Positions 39,664 to 51,417 are shown, counted from the first letter of the stretch. The stretch is DNA of 64,000 bases from Granulosicoccus sp. (GCA_020627685.1 JAHDGK010000002.1:34215-98214), one strand, 5' to 3'. Numbers and translations: made by a program. Notes: a model not told the origin generated them from the letters alone.

Positions 39664-40785
39664 ATGTCTAAAACCTCCTCAATAAGCCCCCTTGCAAGCG
39701 AGCCCATGCCCTGGACGGAAGCGTTGAGGGCGGCTCATTGGCAACGCTTGATAACGGTGTCACTACTATCGCTGCTGAGCGCCTGTGATGGTGGTTATTC
39801 GAATTTGCCCAATATCAGAACCCATAGTGCAGACACCTCCCTTATCAACTACCTGCCAATAACCCTCAAATCGAAAGACACCTCTAGTACTGCAAGCAGC
39901 GGGAGCTCTAAAGCTTTGCACAAGCTTAGAAAAGACAGCCTGACTAGGATAAGCAGAACTTCAGATGCCGTCGGTCGCGGGCACGAGGAGGCGCACACGC
40001 TCTCTCACGCGTTCATCACAGAGAATGCAGAACTTCATGAGGATCGCGCGAAGAAAATCATAAAAACACGCGATACCCTTGCGTCAATTCAAGATGTGTT
40101 TGAAGAACACTGTACTCATGTACCCAGTGGTGAAGACTGCAAGCTTGGCGCAGACATGCTGGACCTAAAGGTATTACGCACAGCGTTTGGCTACCTACCA
40201 TCAAACGAAGGATGGCAGCCTGACGAGCAAGAAGTGGCCTTCCTACGCAGCGCCAACGGGCCGTTAGAATTTAAAGTAATGCTCACATTTAATTCAGAAG
40301 TTGACTACTTCAGTGTTTCCCTACGATGGAACCATGATCGTTCTACATTGGAGGAATCGTTACGCACACGGTGGATCACCGCAGCGAGCTCGCAAGCATA
40401 CAATCACACATTTTTTTACGACGAAGATCAGGCAAGCAGCTTTAACGCTTCGGGTTCTATAAACGATTCAAGCTACAGCATTTCACAAGATCTTAACCGT
40501 AAAAACTCTGATTTCAATGAGGTTACGCTTCGCACCCTTGCCAGCTGGAATACACAAACTGAGCAAGGAAAACTAACAATAGACATCACAGCCGACGATA
40601 ACGCAGTTCGATCATTGTCATCATTTGATAACAGCGTTGACGGTAGCCAATACGCATCGATGAGCGAAAACGAATTCGACCAACAGGGTAAATTAACGCG
40701 CCATCGATATTGCATTGGCAATGCCGACTCAGGATGCTCAAAGAGAAACAGTTGGGTTCAAACGATCGCAAGCACAACACAATAG
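39664..40785 (+). CDS. Predicted lipoprotein, unrecognised (paralogue B)
   Basis: A 373-residue protein with a long N-terminal leader and a hydrophobic stretch ending in lipobox LLSAC (residues about 36-41), so probably a lipoprotein. A helical region rich in charged residues follows, then a cysteine pair (HCTHVPSGEDC), a beta-rich region (EFKVMLTFNSEVDYFSVSLRW), and a second pair (YCIGNADSGC) after NEFDQQGKL. The order and spacing of these features match the first two thirds of lipoprotein A at 36836-38716. It is divergent from the DUF6502 gene. Function unknown. A downstream ATG (residue 15, MPWTEALRAAH) gives a shorter, more typical signal peptide and may be the real start. Confidence 0.75.
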   Translation: MSKTSSISPLASEPMPWTEALRAAHWQRLITVSLLSLLSACDGGYSNLPNIRTHSADTSLINYLPITLKSKDTSSTASSGSSKALHKLRKDSLTRISRTSDAVGRGHEEAHTLSHAFITENAELHEDRAKKIIKTRDTLASIQDVFEEHCTHVPSGEDCKLGADMLDLKVLRTAFGYLPSNEGWQPDEQEVAFLRSANGPLEFKVMLTFNSEVDYFSVSLRWNHDRSTLEESLRTRWITAASSQAYNHTFFYDEDQASSFNASGSINDSSYSISQDLNRKNSDFNEVTLRTLASWNTQTEQGKLTIDITADDNAVRSLSSFDNSVDGSQYASMSENEFDQQGKLTRHRYCIGNADSGCSKRNSWVQTIASTTQ

Positions 40786-40886
40786 ACCGCATGCAACGGC
40801 AGTCTTAACGATTCGTTAAACGGGAAGTGACTAAGAAATACGCTTCGCGGTGGCGTTGCGGCTAAGTGTCTGCTCAGCCGTTAATG

Positions 40887-42062
40887 CTAATGGCCTCTAC
40901 TTTGACCCAACGATTTCAACAAGTCGTCTACCGCATCACGTCTGCTTTGATCGATAGCCACTTGCTTTTGCTCTCCGTAAGGAGAAGCGACAGACGGTGC
41001 AGATGTGGCAGCCTGCGAACGCAGCATAGCCTCACGTTCTTTCAAATAACGTTCGTAGTGCTCGTCCTGCTCAGCCAATGGTTCATTTGGAACTGAAGCA
41101 TCTCGCCCACTTGCTTGACCATTCGCAGGAGACGTTGATGTCGCTGAATTAGTTTCTCCAGACTCAACATCTTCGGGGTCTACAGGAATAACACCGCTTT
41201 CCAGTGTTAGAAGAGCTCCCTGATGCATCGTGTCGCTGATATCTTTCAAATCATGCTTTGAGAAAGTACCTAACGAAGCCAAGGTGTTGAGATCTTCAAA
41301 GATAGGCAATGAGCGTACGACTGCGTCCAGATCGATTTCTTGCTCTGGATCGAGATCGGCCAGGACCGCAGGAATGGAATCTATGACAGCGTATACCGCT
41401 GTGATGCTGTCACGCTCACCGGTAAACACCAAATCCCGATCGCGATTACGCTTTGAAAGTACAGTATCTAAGCGAAGGTCGATTGCCGGCTTACGCGCAA
41501 TACTTGCACAAGCCGAATAAAGCATGTCGATGCCGTCGATAGAGCGAGCCACCCTATCCGGGTCTGAGGCGCGCTCACCAGCATCTGTCAGGCGGATACA
41601 CAAATGTGCCTCACCCTGCTCTAATGGCAGTAATACCTGAGTATGTTGTGTTGATGACGCCGCTGCGACGGGTGCTGCTGCAGGAGCAGCCGCAGGCTTT
41701 ACTGCGCTTACCAAGTTGATAAGCCCAGGGAGGTGACTGCTGGCGAACATTATGCGACTGGCGAGACGAACTATCTCCCCTTGATGTTTTTTCGCATCGG
41801 ATGCGCTGCTAAACAACTCCAGCCAATAATTGGGAGACCCGAGAGATTCTAAGTGCAGAATTTTGGTGACTTGGCGCTCGGCCGGAGTCATGGCGTCGAA
41901 GCGTTCCATTAGAACAGCAGCCGACTGCCGCAGTCGCGCACTGGCAACTGTTCGCTGCTCACCTTTTGCAGCACGGTACTGGTCCACGACCGAGGCAATT
42001 TGTGCCTTCTCCAGTAACGCTACAATCTTTGTGACAGCCATGCGCAGCTCGTCTGCGTGCAT
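40887..42062 (-). CDS. Conserved-looking hypothetical protein with Ala/Pro linker
   Basis: A 391-residue soluble protein of unknown family. The N-terminal part (residues 1-115) is helical (ELRMAVTKIVALLEKAQ; RQVTKILHLESLG), followed by an Ala/Pro-rich linker (AAAPAAAPVAAA), a mixed alpha/beta part (LLPLEQGEAHLCIRLTDAGE; AVYAVIDSIPAVLADLD), and an acidic, Ser/Thr-rich disordered tail with a charged helix near the end. The ATG at 42060-42062 is preferred: GGAG sits 6 bases upstream, inside the codons of a longer open frame that begins at TTG 42083. It has no signal peptide and no membrane segment. It lies next to tRNA-Pro with no obvious partner. Confidence 0.72.
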   Translation of the reverse strand: MHADELRMAVTKIVALLEKAQIASVVDQYRAAKGEQRTVASARLRQSAAVLMERFDAMTPAERQVTKILHLESLGSPNYWLELFSSASDAKKHQGEIVRLASRIMFASSHLPGLINLVSAVKPAAAPAAAPVAAASSTQHTQVLLPLEQGEAHLCIRLTDAGERASDPDRVARSIDGIDMLYSACASIARKPAIDLRLDTVLSKRNRDRDLVFTGERDSITAVYAVIDSIPAVLADLDPEQEIDLDAVVRSLPIFEDLNTLASLGTFSKHDLKDISDTMHQGALLTLESGVIPVDPEDVESGETNSATSTSPANGQASGRDASVPNEPLAEQDEHYERYLKEREAMLRSQAATSAPSVASPYGEQKQVAIDQSRRDAVDDLLKSLGQSRGH

Positions 42063-42124
42063 GTTGGGCTCCATTATCACCAAACTAAGTATATTAGTCG
42101 GCTGACTCTACTACTCCTGAAGAC

Positions 42125-42201
<77 letters not shown>

Positions 42202-42315
42202 CCAGAGGCGAAGAGCTTAACGTAACCAGAACGTTATTTGTGGTTATTTGAATAAAAAAACAGGGTTACGGTCAGATTACCGCCGCTTCGTAATAAAACG
42301 TGATGGAAGCCCGAA

Positions 42316-42332
42316 ACAGCCCCTTAGGCTGT
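42316..42332 (-). terminator. Weak terminator at the end of merR
   Basis: A 6-bp stem (ACAGCC/GGCTGT, five-base loop) overlaps the merR-like stop codon. On the minus strand it is followed by only TTT. It may partly end the long thrS-to-merR transcript before tRNA-Pro. Confidence 0.4.
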
Positions 42333-42683
42333 CCGTAATATTTTAAGCAGGTCTTCTAATTCCGAGCGCAGTTGCCGGATCATCTGCTGAGACTGGGCGT
42401 TGTCGTCTTTAACCGCATCACCGGCCAAATGCAGGCGCGCACCGCCTATCGTATAGCCTTCTTGGTACAACAGACTACGGATTTGACGTATCAACATGAC
42501 ATCGTGCCGTTGATAATACCGACGATTTCCTCGACGCTTGACTGGCTCGAGATCAGGAAATTCCTGCTCCCAGTACCGCAGTACATGAGGCTTAACCAGA
42601 CACAAATCGCTGACCTCACCGATAGTGAAGTAACGCTTGTTCGGGATCGTAGGAAGTTCGTTATTGTTGCTGATTTCCAGCAT
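42324..42683 (-). CDS. MerR-family transcriptional regulator
   Basis: A 119-residue protein whose N-terminal half is a MerR helix-turn-helix (residues 18-85): [20 protein letters not shown], then [20 protein letters not shown] with the wing, and a helical C-terminal part. It has no metal-binding cysteines, so it is not a metal sensor. It overlaps the ihfA 3' end by 23 bases. The same small MerR protein follows ihfA in many gammaproteobacteria (for example Pseudomonas); its targets are unknown. Confidence 0.93.
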   Translation of the reverse strand: MLEISNNNELPTIPNKRYFTIGEVSDLCLVKPHVLRYWEQEFPDLEPVKRRGNRRYYQRHDVMLIRQIRSLLYQEGYTIGGARLHLAGDAVKDDNAQSQQMIRQLRSELEDLLKILRTA

Positions 42684-42963
42684 AAGCTTCTACACGCGCC
42701 TTGAGTTTTTGTCCGGGCCGAAATGTCACCACTCGTCTTGCTGAAATGGGAATTTCTTCTCCGGTCTTAGGGTTACGTCCGGGCCGCTGGTTCTTATTGC
42801 GTAACACGAAATTGCCAAATCCGGATAATTTGACATCGTAGCCGCTTTCCAGCGCGATTCTGATTTCTTCAAAGAAATGCTCGACGAACTCTTTGGCCTC
42901 TCTTTTATTGAGACCAAGTTCATCAAATAACATCTCAGCCATAGCTGCCTTAGTTAGTGCCAT
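42661..42963 (-). CDS. ihfA: Integration host factor subunit alpha
   Basis: A 100-residue nucleoid DNA-bending protein of the HU/IHF family: [26 protein letters not shown] (helical body), then the signature [22 protein letters not shown] containing the intercalating proline arm, and ending with [18 protein letters not shown]. It pairs with IHF-beta. It starts one base after pheT stops, so it is translated from the pheST message as in E. coli. Confidence 0.97.
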   Translation of the reverse strand: MALTKAAMAEMLFDELGLNKREAKEFVEHFFEEIRIALESGYDVKLSGFGNFVLRNKNQRPGRNPKTGEEIPISARRVVTFRPGQKLKARVEAYAGNQQQ

Positions 42964-42964
42964 T

Positions 42965-45409
42965 TCACACCCTTAGTACTGCTCCAAGCGCAGCATCCAA
43001 TGCAGCGACTATTTTGGCGACAACTTTTTCCACATCCGTGTCTTCTAGGGTGCGCGAAAAGTCTTGCAGAATCAAGCCTAAAGCCATGCTTTTCTTGCCT
43101 TCAGGCAATTTATCACCCTGATAGACATCGAAAACCTTCACATCACGCAAAATCTCGGGGGCATTTTCCCGAACAACGTCAACAATTGCCTGGTAGGAGA
43201 CGTTTTCATCAAGCAATAGTGCAATATCTCGCCGCACCTGAGGAAATTTCGACATTCCAGCCGCTTTCGGAACCCGTGAGACCGACAAGGCTTCAAGGGA
43301 AAGCTCAAACACGATAGGCGCCACGCTTAGATCTAATGAACGCTGCAACGCGGGATTCAACGCACCAACGAATCCGACCAGCTCACCGCCAACGCGAATC
43401 CCTGCTCTTTGTCCCGGGTGCAGCAAGTCAAGATCAGTTGACTCGAAAATTACGTTCAAGCCATTAGCTTGATGAAACAGACTTTCCAAATCCGCCTTTA
43501 CCGAATAAAAGTCAGCTGAGAGAGCATCGCTATTCCAGTTTTCAGAGTGACGACGTCCTGCGACCAAACCTGCCAGCATATTCTGTTGATGCACACCGGT
43601 ATCGCTCTGCAAATCGTTTCCGTGTGATGCCGCAATGAAATCGTCTAGCTCTGCCAGAGGTGCATTGTCGGGGTTCGCGAGAAAACGCAATCCAGTCTCG
43701 AACGCCGCAACAGAGGTGCTTTGACGAGCCAGATTCTTTTGTAGCGTTGTAATCAGCCCGCCCACCAATGTGGTCCGCATGACACCCAGTTCTGAGGAAA
43801 TCGGATTAGCGAGCGGCAAAGCATCTAGGTCAGGCCTGAGGCTCTGCTGCTGAGTCGCTTCAACGAAACTGTACGTAACAACCTCCTGATAGCCCTGCGC
43901 AACCAACCGTTGCTTTATAGCCAGTGGAGAAACACGCGTTTCCGGCACGGGGCGAAAAGTGGGTCGGTGCTCAGGATAGGTTCTTGGCAGCGACTCGTAA
44001 CCTAAAACCCGAGCAACTTCTTCCAGATAGTCCTCTTCAATCGCAAGGTCATAACGATAACTGGGAGCATCAACAGTCCAGCCAGATTCCGTCACTTCGC
44101 AATTGATACCCAGCCGTTTAAATATGGTTTCAACGGTTTTGGTATCCGGTGTTATGCCGAGAATTCTTTGCAATCGGCTACTACGCACATCAATTGTTGG
44201 ACGGATAGGCATACGTTCGGGATTCTGCCAATCAACCACAGGGCCGGCTTTACCACCGGCAATAGTCTTAAGTAAGCCCGTTGCATACTCCAGCGCTTCC
44301 CGCTGACCAGCCGGGTCAACTCCCCTTTCGAATCTATGCGCTGACTCAGAATGCGCTGAATATCGTCTTGGTTTGCCCGCGATTAATTCAGGCAAAAACA
44401 GTGCACTTTCAAAAAATATCGTCGTTGTGTTTTCATCAACAGCGGTTGATTCACCACCCATGATTCCAGCAATTCCGATAGGCCCGGAATCATCCGCAAT
44501 AATGGTCGTTTCATCGTCGAGCGCAACATCACGACCATCCAGTAGCAGCACGCGCTCGCCAGTCTTTGCCAATCGAACCTGTATGGGTCCTTGCAACTTG
44601 TCCGCATCGAAGGCATGCATAGGTTGCCCTAACTCAAGCATCACATAGTTAGTGATATCCACGGCCGGGTTAATGGATCGAACACCCGCACGGCGTAATC
44701 TCTCAGCCATCCAGTTCGGGCTTTTTCCAGCCATCGTCACGTCTGCGACCATTCTGCCGGCATAACGGACACAGGCATTTCCATCTTCCACAACGACTGG
44801 ATACTCTGAATCAAGCTGAACGCTGGATTCGTTTATCTCTCGCAGTTGAAGTGGCAAATCATTTTTTGCACACAGATCTCTGGCTATACCGCGGATACTT
44901 AAACAATCACCTCGATCCGGTGTAAGGTCGATATCGATGATGGAGTCGTCCAGCTCAAGATAGACAGAGAGATCGGTTCCGACAGGCGCATTATCGGGCA
45001 GCTCCATGATACCGGCTGATTCGTCTGACAGACCCAGCTCGGAGGCAGAGCAAAGCATACCCATAGAGGTTTGACCACGAAGCTTGGCTTTCTTTAATTT
45101 CATGCCACTGGGCAGTTGACCACCAACCTGTGCTAACGCAGTTACCAAGCCTTGCCGTGCATTCGGCGCACCGCATACCACTTGTACCAACTCGCTGTTA
45201 CCAAAATCGACCTGACAAACTCTCAGGCGATCGGCATCGGGGTGTTGCTCGATGCTTTCAATTCGGGCCACGATGACACTTTTAAAACCTGGCGCGGCTG
45301 ACACTATCTCATCAACTTCCAGTCCTAAAAACGTTAGTTGCTCTCCCAGCGTTTCAGTATCAACCGCAGGATTAACCCATTCACGCAACCATCTTTCACT
45401 GAATTTCAT
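42965..45409 (-). CDS. pheT: Phenylalanyl-tRNA synthetase beta subunit
   Basis: An 814-residue protein, somewhat longer than E. coli PheT (795). Order: tRNA-binding domain (residues about 40-150; [12 protein letters not shown]), B3/B4 editing domain, B5 domain, the catalytic-like core, and the C-terminal FDX-ACB domain that binds the anticodon ([20 protein letters not shown]). It acts as an alpha2-beta2 tetramer with PheS. It starts 12 bases after pheS and runs straight into ihfA. Confidence 0.97.
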   Translation of the reverse strand: MKFSERWLREWVNPAVDTETLGEQLTFLGLEVDEIVSAAPGFKSVIVARIESIEQHPDADRLRVCQVDFGNSELVQVVCGAPNARQGLVTALAQVGGQLPSGMKLKKAKLRGQTSMGMLCSASELGLSDESAGIMELPDNAPVGTDLSVYLELDDSIIDIDLTPDRGDCLSIRGIARDLCAKNDLPLQLREINESSVQLDSEYPVVVEDGNACVRYAGRMVADVTMAGKSPNWMAERLRRAGVRSINPAVDITNYVMLELGQPMHAFDADKLQGPIQVRLAKTGERVLLLDGRDVALDDETTIIADDSGPIGIAGIMGGESTAVDENTTTIFFESALFLPELIAGKPRRYSAHSESAHRFERGVDPAGQREALEYATGLLKTIAGGKAGPVVDWQNPERMPIRPTIDVRSSRLQRILGITPDTKTVETIFKRLGINCEVTESGWTVDAPSYRYDLAIEEDYLEEVARVLGYESLPRTYPEHRPTFRPVPETRVSPLAIKQRLVAQGYQEVVTYSFVEATQQQSLRPDLDALPLANPISSELGVMRTTLVGGLITTLQKNLARQSTSVAAFETGLRFLANPDNAPLAELDDFIAASHGNDLQSDTGVHQQNMLAGLVAGRRHSENWNSDALSADFYSVKADLESLFHQANGLNVIFESTDLDLLHPGQRAGIRVGGELVGFVGALNPALQRSLDLSVAPIVFELSLEALSVSRVPKAAGMSKFPQVRRDIALLLDENVSYQAIVDVVRENAPEILRDVKVFDVYQGDKLPEGKKSMALGLILQDFSRTLEDTDVEKVVAKIVAALDAALGAVLRV

Positions 45410-45421
45410 TGGATAGCTCGC

Positions 45422-46477
<1,056 letters not shown>

Positions 46478-46486
46478 TTATGCCAC

Positions 46487-46521
46487 AAAAAAGGGGAATA
46501 CCGCACGTGTCGGCATTCCCC
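46487..46521 (-). terminator. Terminator/attenuator between rplT and pheS
   Basis: On the minus strand a 10-bp stem (GGGGAATGCC/GGTATTCCCC, one G-U pair, nine-base loop) is followed by six T. The wobble pairs only in the minus-strand RNA, which fits that direction. It either ends the rplT message or attenuates pheST. I see no Phe-rich leader peptide before it. Confidence 0.9.
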
Positions 46522-46605
46522 TTGGTCGATAAAGCAATAGGCTGCGGGGACTTGCCCCTTACGCGCTATCGGTAGCGAGTGATGACCAGGCTGGTCTTCA
46601 AATGC

Positions 46606-46974
46606 TTATACGGCAGTTGCTGGCAGTGCAGCTTTCGCTTTATCGACAATAGCAACAAATGCTGCATCGTCTGAATAAGCGAGGTCAGCAAGCATCTTTC
46701 GGTCGATATCGATTTCAGCGATTTTGAGGCCCTGCATCAAGCGGCTATAGGTAATGTCGTTTGCACGAGCGGCCGCATTAATACGAGCAATCCAAAGTCT
46801 GCGGAATGTACGCTTCTTCGCTTTTCTATCGCGATAAGCATATTGACCGGCTTTGGTAACAGCCTGTTTGGCAACACGAAAGACCCGACTACGGGCGCCT
46901 CGGTAACCTTTGGCTTGCTTTAGAACTTTCTTGTGACTGGCGCGTGCTGTTACACCACGTTTTACTCTTGGCAT
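46606..46974 (-). CDS. rplT: 50S ribosomal protein L20
   Basis: A 122-residue basic ribosomal protein (E. coli 118). The start [20 protein letters not shown] is the long basic N-terminal tail; [21 protein letters not shown] is the signature of the globular domain. L20 is an early 23S rRNA assembly protein and, in E. coli, represses rpmI-rplT translation by binding the leader. It lies 9 bases after rpmI. Confidence 0.98.
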   Translation of the reverse strand: MPRVKRGVTARASHKKVLKQAKGYRGARSRVFRVAKQAVTKAGQYAYRDRKAKKRTFRRLWIARINAAARANDITYSRLMQGLKIAEIDIDRKMLADLAYSDDAAFVAIVDKAKAALPATAV

Positions 46975-46983
46975 TACAGTCTC

Positions 46984-47187
46984 CTAGCGCAGGTTGGGCA
47001 ACATTCGTTTGATCAGGACGACATCGTTCTCATGAACCATGTCTCCACCGCGTAAATGACGCTTACGCTTGGTGCTTTTCTTGGTCAGGATATGTCGCAT
47101 ATGCGAGCTCTTGCGCTTGTAGCCGCCAGAACCCGTACGCTTGAACCGCTTAGCGGCCCCAGACACGGACTTTTGCTTGTTAGACAC
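46984..47187 (-). CDS. rpmI: 50S ribosomal protein L35
   Basis: A 67-residue basic protein: [19 protein letters not shown], then [15 protein letters not shown] and the terminal KRMLPNLR typical of L35. Its start is GTG (47185-47187), with AGGAG 7 bases upstream. GTG is less usual for rpmI and may suit the L20 repression known for this pair. It is followed at once by rplT. Confidence 0.97.
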   Translation of the reverse strand: MSNKQKSVSGAAKRFKRTGSGGYKRKSSHMRHILTKKSTKRKRHLRGGDMVHENDVVLIKRMLPNLR

Positions 47188-47207
47188 TGTTTGACTCCTA
47201 ATATATT

Positions 47208-47224
47208 GGGGAGATATTTTCCCC
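47208..47224 (-). promoter_or_regulatory. Hairpin in the rpmI leader (possible L20 operator part)
   Basis: A GGGGA/TCCCC stem with a seven-base loop lies about 20 bases before the rpmI GTG. A 12-base palindrome GTCACCGGTGAC (47233-47244) is just upstream. In E. coli the infC-rpmI gap folds into the L20 binding sites; this gap (122 bases) is of the right place and structure, but the exact match cannot be judged by eye. Confidence 0.45.
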
Positions 47225-47276
47225 GAGTGAAAGTCACCGGTGACGTCGTAGTGTCAGTACGTCAACGCGGTAGTAC

Positions 47277-47297
47277 AAAAAGGCACATTACTGTGCC
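47277..47297 (-). terminator. Intraoperonic terminator between infC and rpmI
   Basis: On the minus strand a perfect 6-bp stem GGCACA/TGTGCC with a GTAA loop is followed by five T. It lies 13 bases after the infC stop. It would lower read-through from thrS-infC into rpmI-rplT. Confidence 0.85.
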
Positions 47298-47309
47298 TAG
47301 CCGGACATA

Positions 47310-47828
47310 TTAATGCTTTTTGGGCGCAATTACCATAACCATTTGCCGCCCCTCCAATTTTGGGAACTGCTCTACAGTGCCCAATTCGGATAAATCCTCT
47401 TCTACGCGCTTGAGAAGTTTGGCTCCCAGTTCACGATGGGCCATTTCCCGACCGCGGAATCGCAGCGTGATTTTGGTCTTGTCACCGTTCTCCAGGAATT
47501 TGGTGAGGCTTTTCAACTTCACCTGATAATCGCCATCTTCCGTACCAGGGCGGAATTTTATTTCCTTCAGCTGAGCGGTTTTTTGTTTTTTACGACCCGC
47601 ATTCTGCTTTTTGTTAGCTTCGAACTTGAAGCGACCGTGGTCCATGATTTTACAAACAGGCGGGGAAACATTCGGAGAAATTTCCACCAGGTCCAAGTTT
47701 GCTTCACGGGCTGTTTCCAGCGCTTTTTCTAACGGCACGACGCCTATCTGTTCACCTTCGGCAGAAATCAGCCGTACATCAGGGACATCGATCTCGTCGT
47801 TTTTCCGGTTTACCTTTTTAGCAGAAAT
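47310..47828 (-). CDS. infC: Translation initiation factor IF-3, AUU start
   Basis: A 172-residue IF-3. The obvious open frame begins only at a GTG (47736-47738), which removes 30 residues of the N-terminal domain. Reading upstream in frame leads to ATT at 47826-47828, followed by [20 protein letters not shown], the normal IF-3 N-terminus. GGAGG lies 8 bases before the ATT, within the thrS 3' end, and the ATT is 3 bases after the thrS stop. E. coli infC also uses AUU, which lets IF-3 repress its own translation. The C-terminal domain ([33 protein letters not shown]) binds the 30S platform. Confidence 0.95.
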   Translation of the reverse strand: MSAKKVNRKNDEIDVPDVRLISAEGEQIGVVPLEKALETAREANLDLVEISPNVSPPVCKIMDHGRFKFEANKKQNAGRKKQKTAQLKEIKFRPGTEDGDYQVKLKSLTKFLENGDKTKITLRFRGREMAHRELGAKLLKRVEEDLSELGTVEQFPKLEGRQMVMVIAPKKH

Positions 47829-47831
47829 ACT

Positions 47832-49769
47832 TCAGCCCTCCTGCGCGGCTGTGTTCACAGCTCGGCCACGATTAGTGACCTCTTTATTAAGCATCAAATT
47901 CAGTTCTTCCAAAGTTAAAACACCAAGGTCTTCCCCTGTTCGAGTTCGAACAGCTACCGACCGATTTTCTAATTCCCTACCTCCTACTACTAGAAGATAA
48001 GGTACACGTTGCAAGGTCCACTCACGAATCTTGAAACCGATTTTCTCGTTCCTGAGATCAGTCTGCACACGTAACCCGCTATTCTGCAACACTTCTGCCA
48101 CTTCTTCAACGAACTCTGATTGCTTGTCTGTGATATTCAAAACCACAGCCTGAACCGGAGCCAGCCACAATGGCAGTTTTCCTTCAAAATTTTCTATTAG
48201 AATACCGATAAATCGCTCAAATGAGCCCAAAATGGCTCGATGGAGCATGACTGGAACCTGTTTTTCACCTTTTTCGTCCACGTAGCTGGCATCCAGACGT
48301 CCCGGCATGGAGAAATCGACCTGCATAGTGCCGCACTGCCATACCCGACCAATACAGTCTTTGAGTGAAAATTCGATCTTGGGGCCATAAAAAGCGCCTT
48401 CGCCCGGCAATTCTTCCCAAGGCAGGCCCTTCGCGTCAAGTGCGTCTGCGAGTGCTTTTTCAGATTTATCCCAAGCCTCATCACTCCCCACCCGGCTAGG
48501 TGGTCTTGTAGAAAGCCTGTAAATGATGTCTGTGAAGCCGAAATCCTCATAAACCGTATGCAGAAAATCGATGAAATTGCTGACTTCAGTCTGAATCTGG
48601 TCTTCTGTACAGAACACATGACCGTCGTCTTGTGTAAAGGCACGGACACGCATAATGCCGTGCAAGGCACCGGACATTTCGTTTCGGTGACACGAACCAA
48701 ACTCTGCCAAACGCAGCGGTAAGTCGCGGTAACTTTTCAAACCTTGATTGAAAACTTGTACGTGACAGGGGCAATTCATGGGCTTGACTGCATATTGCCT
48801 GTCGTCTGTTTCAACCGTAAACATGCCGTCCGCAAACTTATCGGCGTGTCCGCTTCGTTGCCAGAGCGAGAAGTCCACAATTTGTGGCGTGCGAAGCTCT
48901 TGGTAGCCGTGACTGATTTGCTGCCGACGCATGTACTGCTCAATTGCCAGATAAATGGACCATCCTTTCGGATGCCAAAAAACCATGCCGGGAGCTTCAT
49001 CCTGGACGTGAAACAAATCTTGCTGCTTACCTATCCGGCGATGATCGCGCTTTTCCGCTTCAGCCAGATTGTGCAAATGAGTTTTTAGCTCTTTGGGATT
49101 TGCGAAAGCCGTTCCGTAGATTCGCTGCAACATGGCATTGTTTGAATCACCACGCCAATAAGCACCTGCCAGCTTCGTTAATTTAAACGCCTTGAGATGC
49201 CCGGTGCTGGGCACATGTGGACCACGACAGAGGTCAGTGAAATCGCCTTGTTCGTAAAGCGAAAGAGTTTCACCTGAAGGAATGCTTTCAATGATCTCGG
49301 CTTTGTAGTCCTCACCCAAGCCTTTGAAGTACTCAATGGCCGCATCACGGTCGATAGTTGATCGTTGAATGGCAATGTTTTGCTCGGCAAGCTCCTTCAT
49401 TCTGACTTCAATCGTCGTCAAGTCCTCTGGTGTAAACGAGCGCTCATAATCGAAATCGTAGTAAAAACCGTCATCAATGACGGGGCCGATCGACACTTGT
49501 GCCGATGGGAATAATTGTTTGACCGCCTGCGCAAGTAAGTGAGCTGTACTGTGCCGGAGTAAAGGTAGAGCCTCGTCGCTTTTGTTGGTGACAACCGCAA
49601 GAGAGGCATCAGCGGTAATGGCGTGGCTTGAGTCGACAAGCTCGCCGTTAACGATTCCGGCCAGAGTGGCTTTTGCAAGGCCAGGACCTATATCGGCTGC
49701 GACATCCATGACGGATACAGCTTCCGGGTATTGACGAGTACTCCCGTCAGGCAAACTAATAATTGGCAT
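47832..49769 (-). CDS. thrS: Threonyl-tRNA synthetase
   Basis: A 645-residue class II synthetase (E. coli 642). Order: TGS domain (1-65; [20 protein letters not shown]), the editing domain with [17 protein letters not shown], the catalytic core with [14 protein letters not shown] and [14 protein letters not shown], and the C-terminal anticodon-binding domain ([20 protein letters not shown]). It charges tRNA-Thr and clears Ser-tRNA-Thr. The leader holds two tandem hairpins with CGU loops that look like its translational operator. infC follows 3 bases after its stop and takes its ribosome site from the end of thrS. Confidence 0.98.
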   Translation of the reverse strand: MPIISLPDGSTRQYPEAVSVMDVAADIGPGLAKATLAGIVNGELVDSSHAITADASLAVVTNKSDEALPLLRHSTAHLLAQAVKQLFPSAQVSIGPVIDDGFYYDFDYERSFTPEDLTTIEVRMKELAEQNIAIQRSTIDRDAAIEYFKGLGEDYKAEIIESIPSGETLSLYEQGDFTDLCRGPHVPSTGHLKAFKLTKLAGAYWRGDSNNAMLQRIYGTAFANPKELKTHLHNLAEAEKRDHRRIGKQQDLFHVQDEAPGMVFWHPKGWSIYLAIEQYMRRQQISHGYQELRTPQIVDFSLWQRSGHADKFADGMFTVETDDRQYAVKPMNCPCHVQVFNQGLKSYRDLPLRLAEFGSCHRNEMSGALHGIMRVRAFTQDDGHVFCTEDQIQTEVSNFIDFLHTVYEDFGFTDIIYRLSTRPPSRVGSDEAWDKSEKALADALDAKGLPWEELPGEGAFYGPKIEFSLKDCIGRVWQCGTMQVDFSMPGRLDASYVDEKGEKQVPVMLHRAILGSFERFIGILIENFEGKLPLWLAPVQAVVLNITDKQSEFVEEVAEVLQNSGLRVQTDLRNEKIGFKIREWTLQRVPYLLVVGGRELENRSVAVRTRTGEDLGVLTLEELNLMLNKEVTNRGRAVNTAAQEG

Positions 49770-49783
49770 ATTTGATCTCAGTG

Positions 49784-49804
49784 GTGACCCCTACGAAAGG
49801 CCAC
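49784..49804 (-). promoter_or_regulatory. thrS leader hairpin 1 (start-proximal), tRNA-Thr anticodon-arm mimic
   Basis: On the minus strand a 7-bp stem (GTGGCCT/GGGTCAC, with G-U and U-G pairs) closes a 7-base loop TTCGTAG. Read as an anticodon loop it has U33 and CGU at 34-36, the tRNA-Thr(CGU) anticodon, with A37. It ends 14 bases before the thrS ATG, so bound ThrRS would block the ribosome site. Confidence 0.75.
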
Positions 49805-49821
49805 GTAATGTTGTTTCAGTG

Positions 49822-49842
49822 GTGACCCTCACGAAAGGCCAC
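49822..49842 (-). promoter_or_regulatory. thrS leader hairpin 2 (distal), tRNA-Thr anticodon-arm mimic
   Basis: Same 7-bp stem as hairpin 1, with the 7-base loop TTCGTGA: again U33 and CGU at 34-36. It lies 17 bases further from the gene than hairpin 1. In E. coli the thrS operator likewise has two anticodon-like arms joined by a single-stranded link. Confidence 0.72.
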
Positions 49843-49881
49843 ATGGATCGAAAATTAATAAGCATTCATTGTAGAACATTG

Positions 49882-49910
49882 TTGACCCTAGCCGTGCACT
49901 TCCCTACACT
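49882..49910 (+). promoter_or_regulatory. Sigma-70-type promoter of tRNA-Val (and purB)
   Basis: TTGACC (49882-49887) and TACACT (49905-49910) are 17 bases apart, with the tRNA beginning 13 bases after the -10 box. Confidence 0.78.
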
Positions 49911-49923
49911 TGTCGCCAACGGC

Positions 49924-51417
<1,494 letters not shown>

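Larger units (their letters stand above)
49778..49844 (-). repeat. Two direct repeats of about 29 bases in the thrS leader
   Basis: Copies at 49778-49806 and 49816-49844 have a 38-base period and differ mainly where the loop ends change (TAG versus TGA). Each copy encodes one of the two hairpins described separately. Confidence 0.9.

Noticed and set aside
48197-48700. Minus-strand open frame of 167 codons
   Set aside because: Shifted frame inside thrS, which is complete; no frameshift is needed to explain it.
49778-49844. thrS leader repeats as mobile-element ends or a CRISPR-like pair
   Set aside because: Two copies only, no cas or transposase gene, and the repeats fold into anticodon-like hairpins that explain them better.
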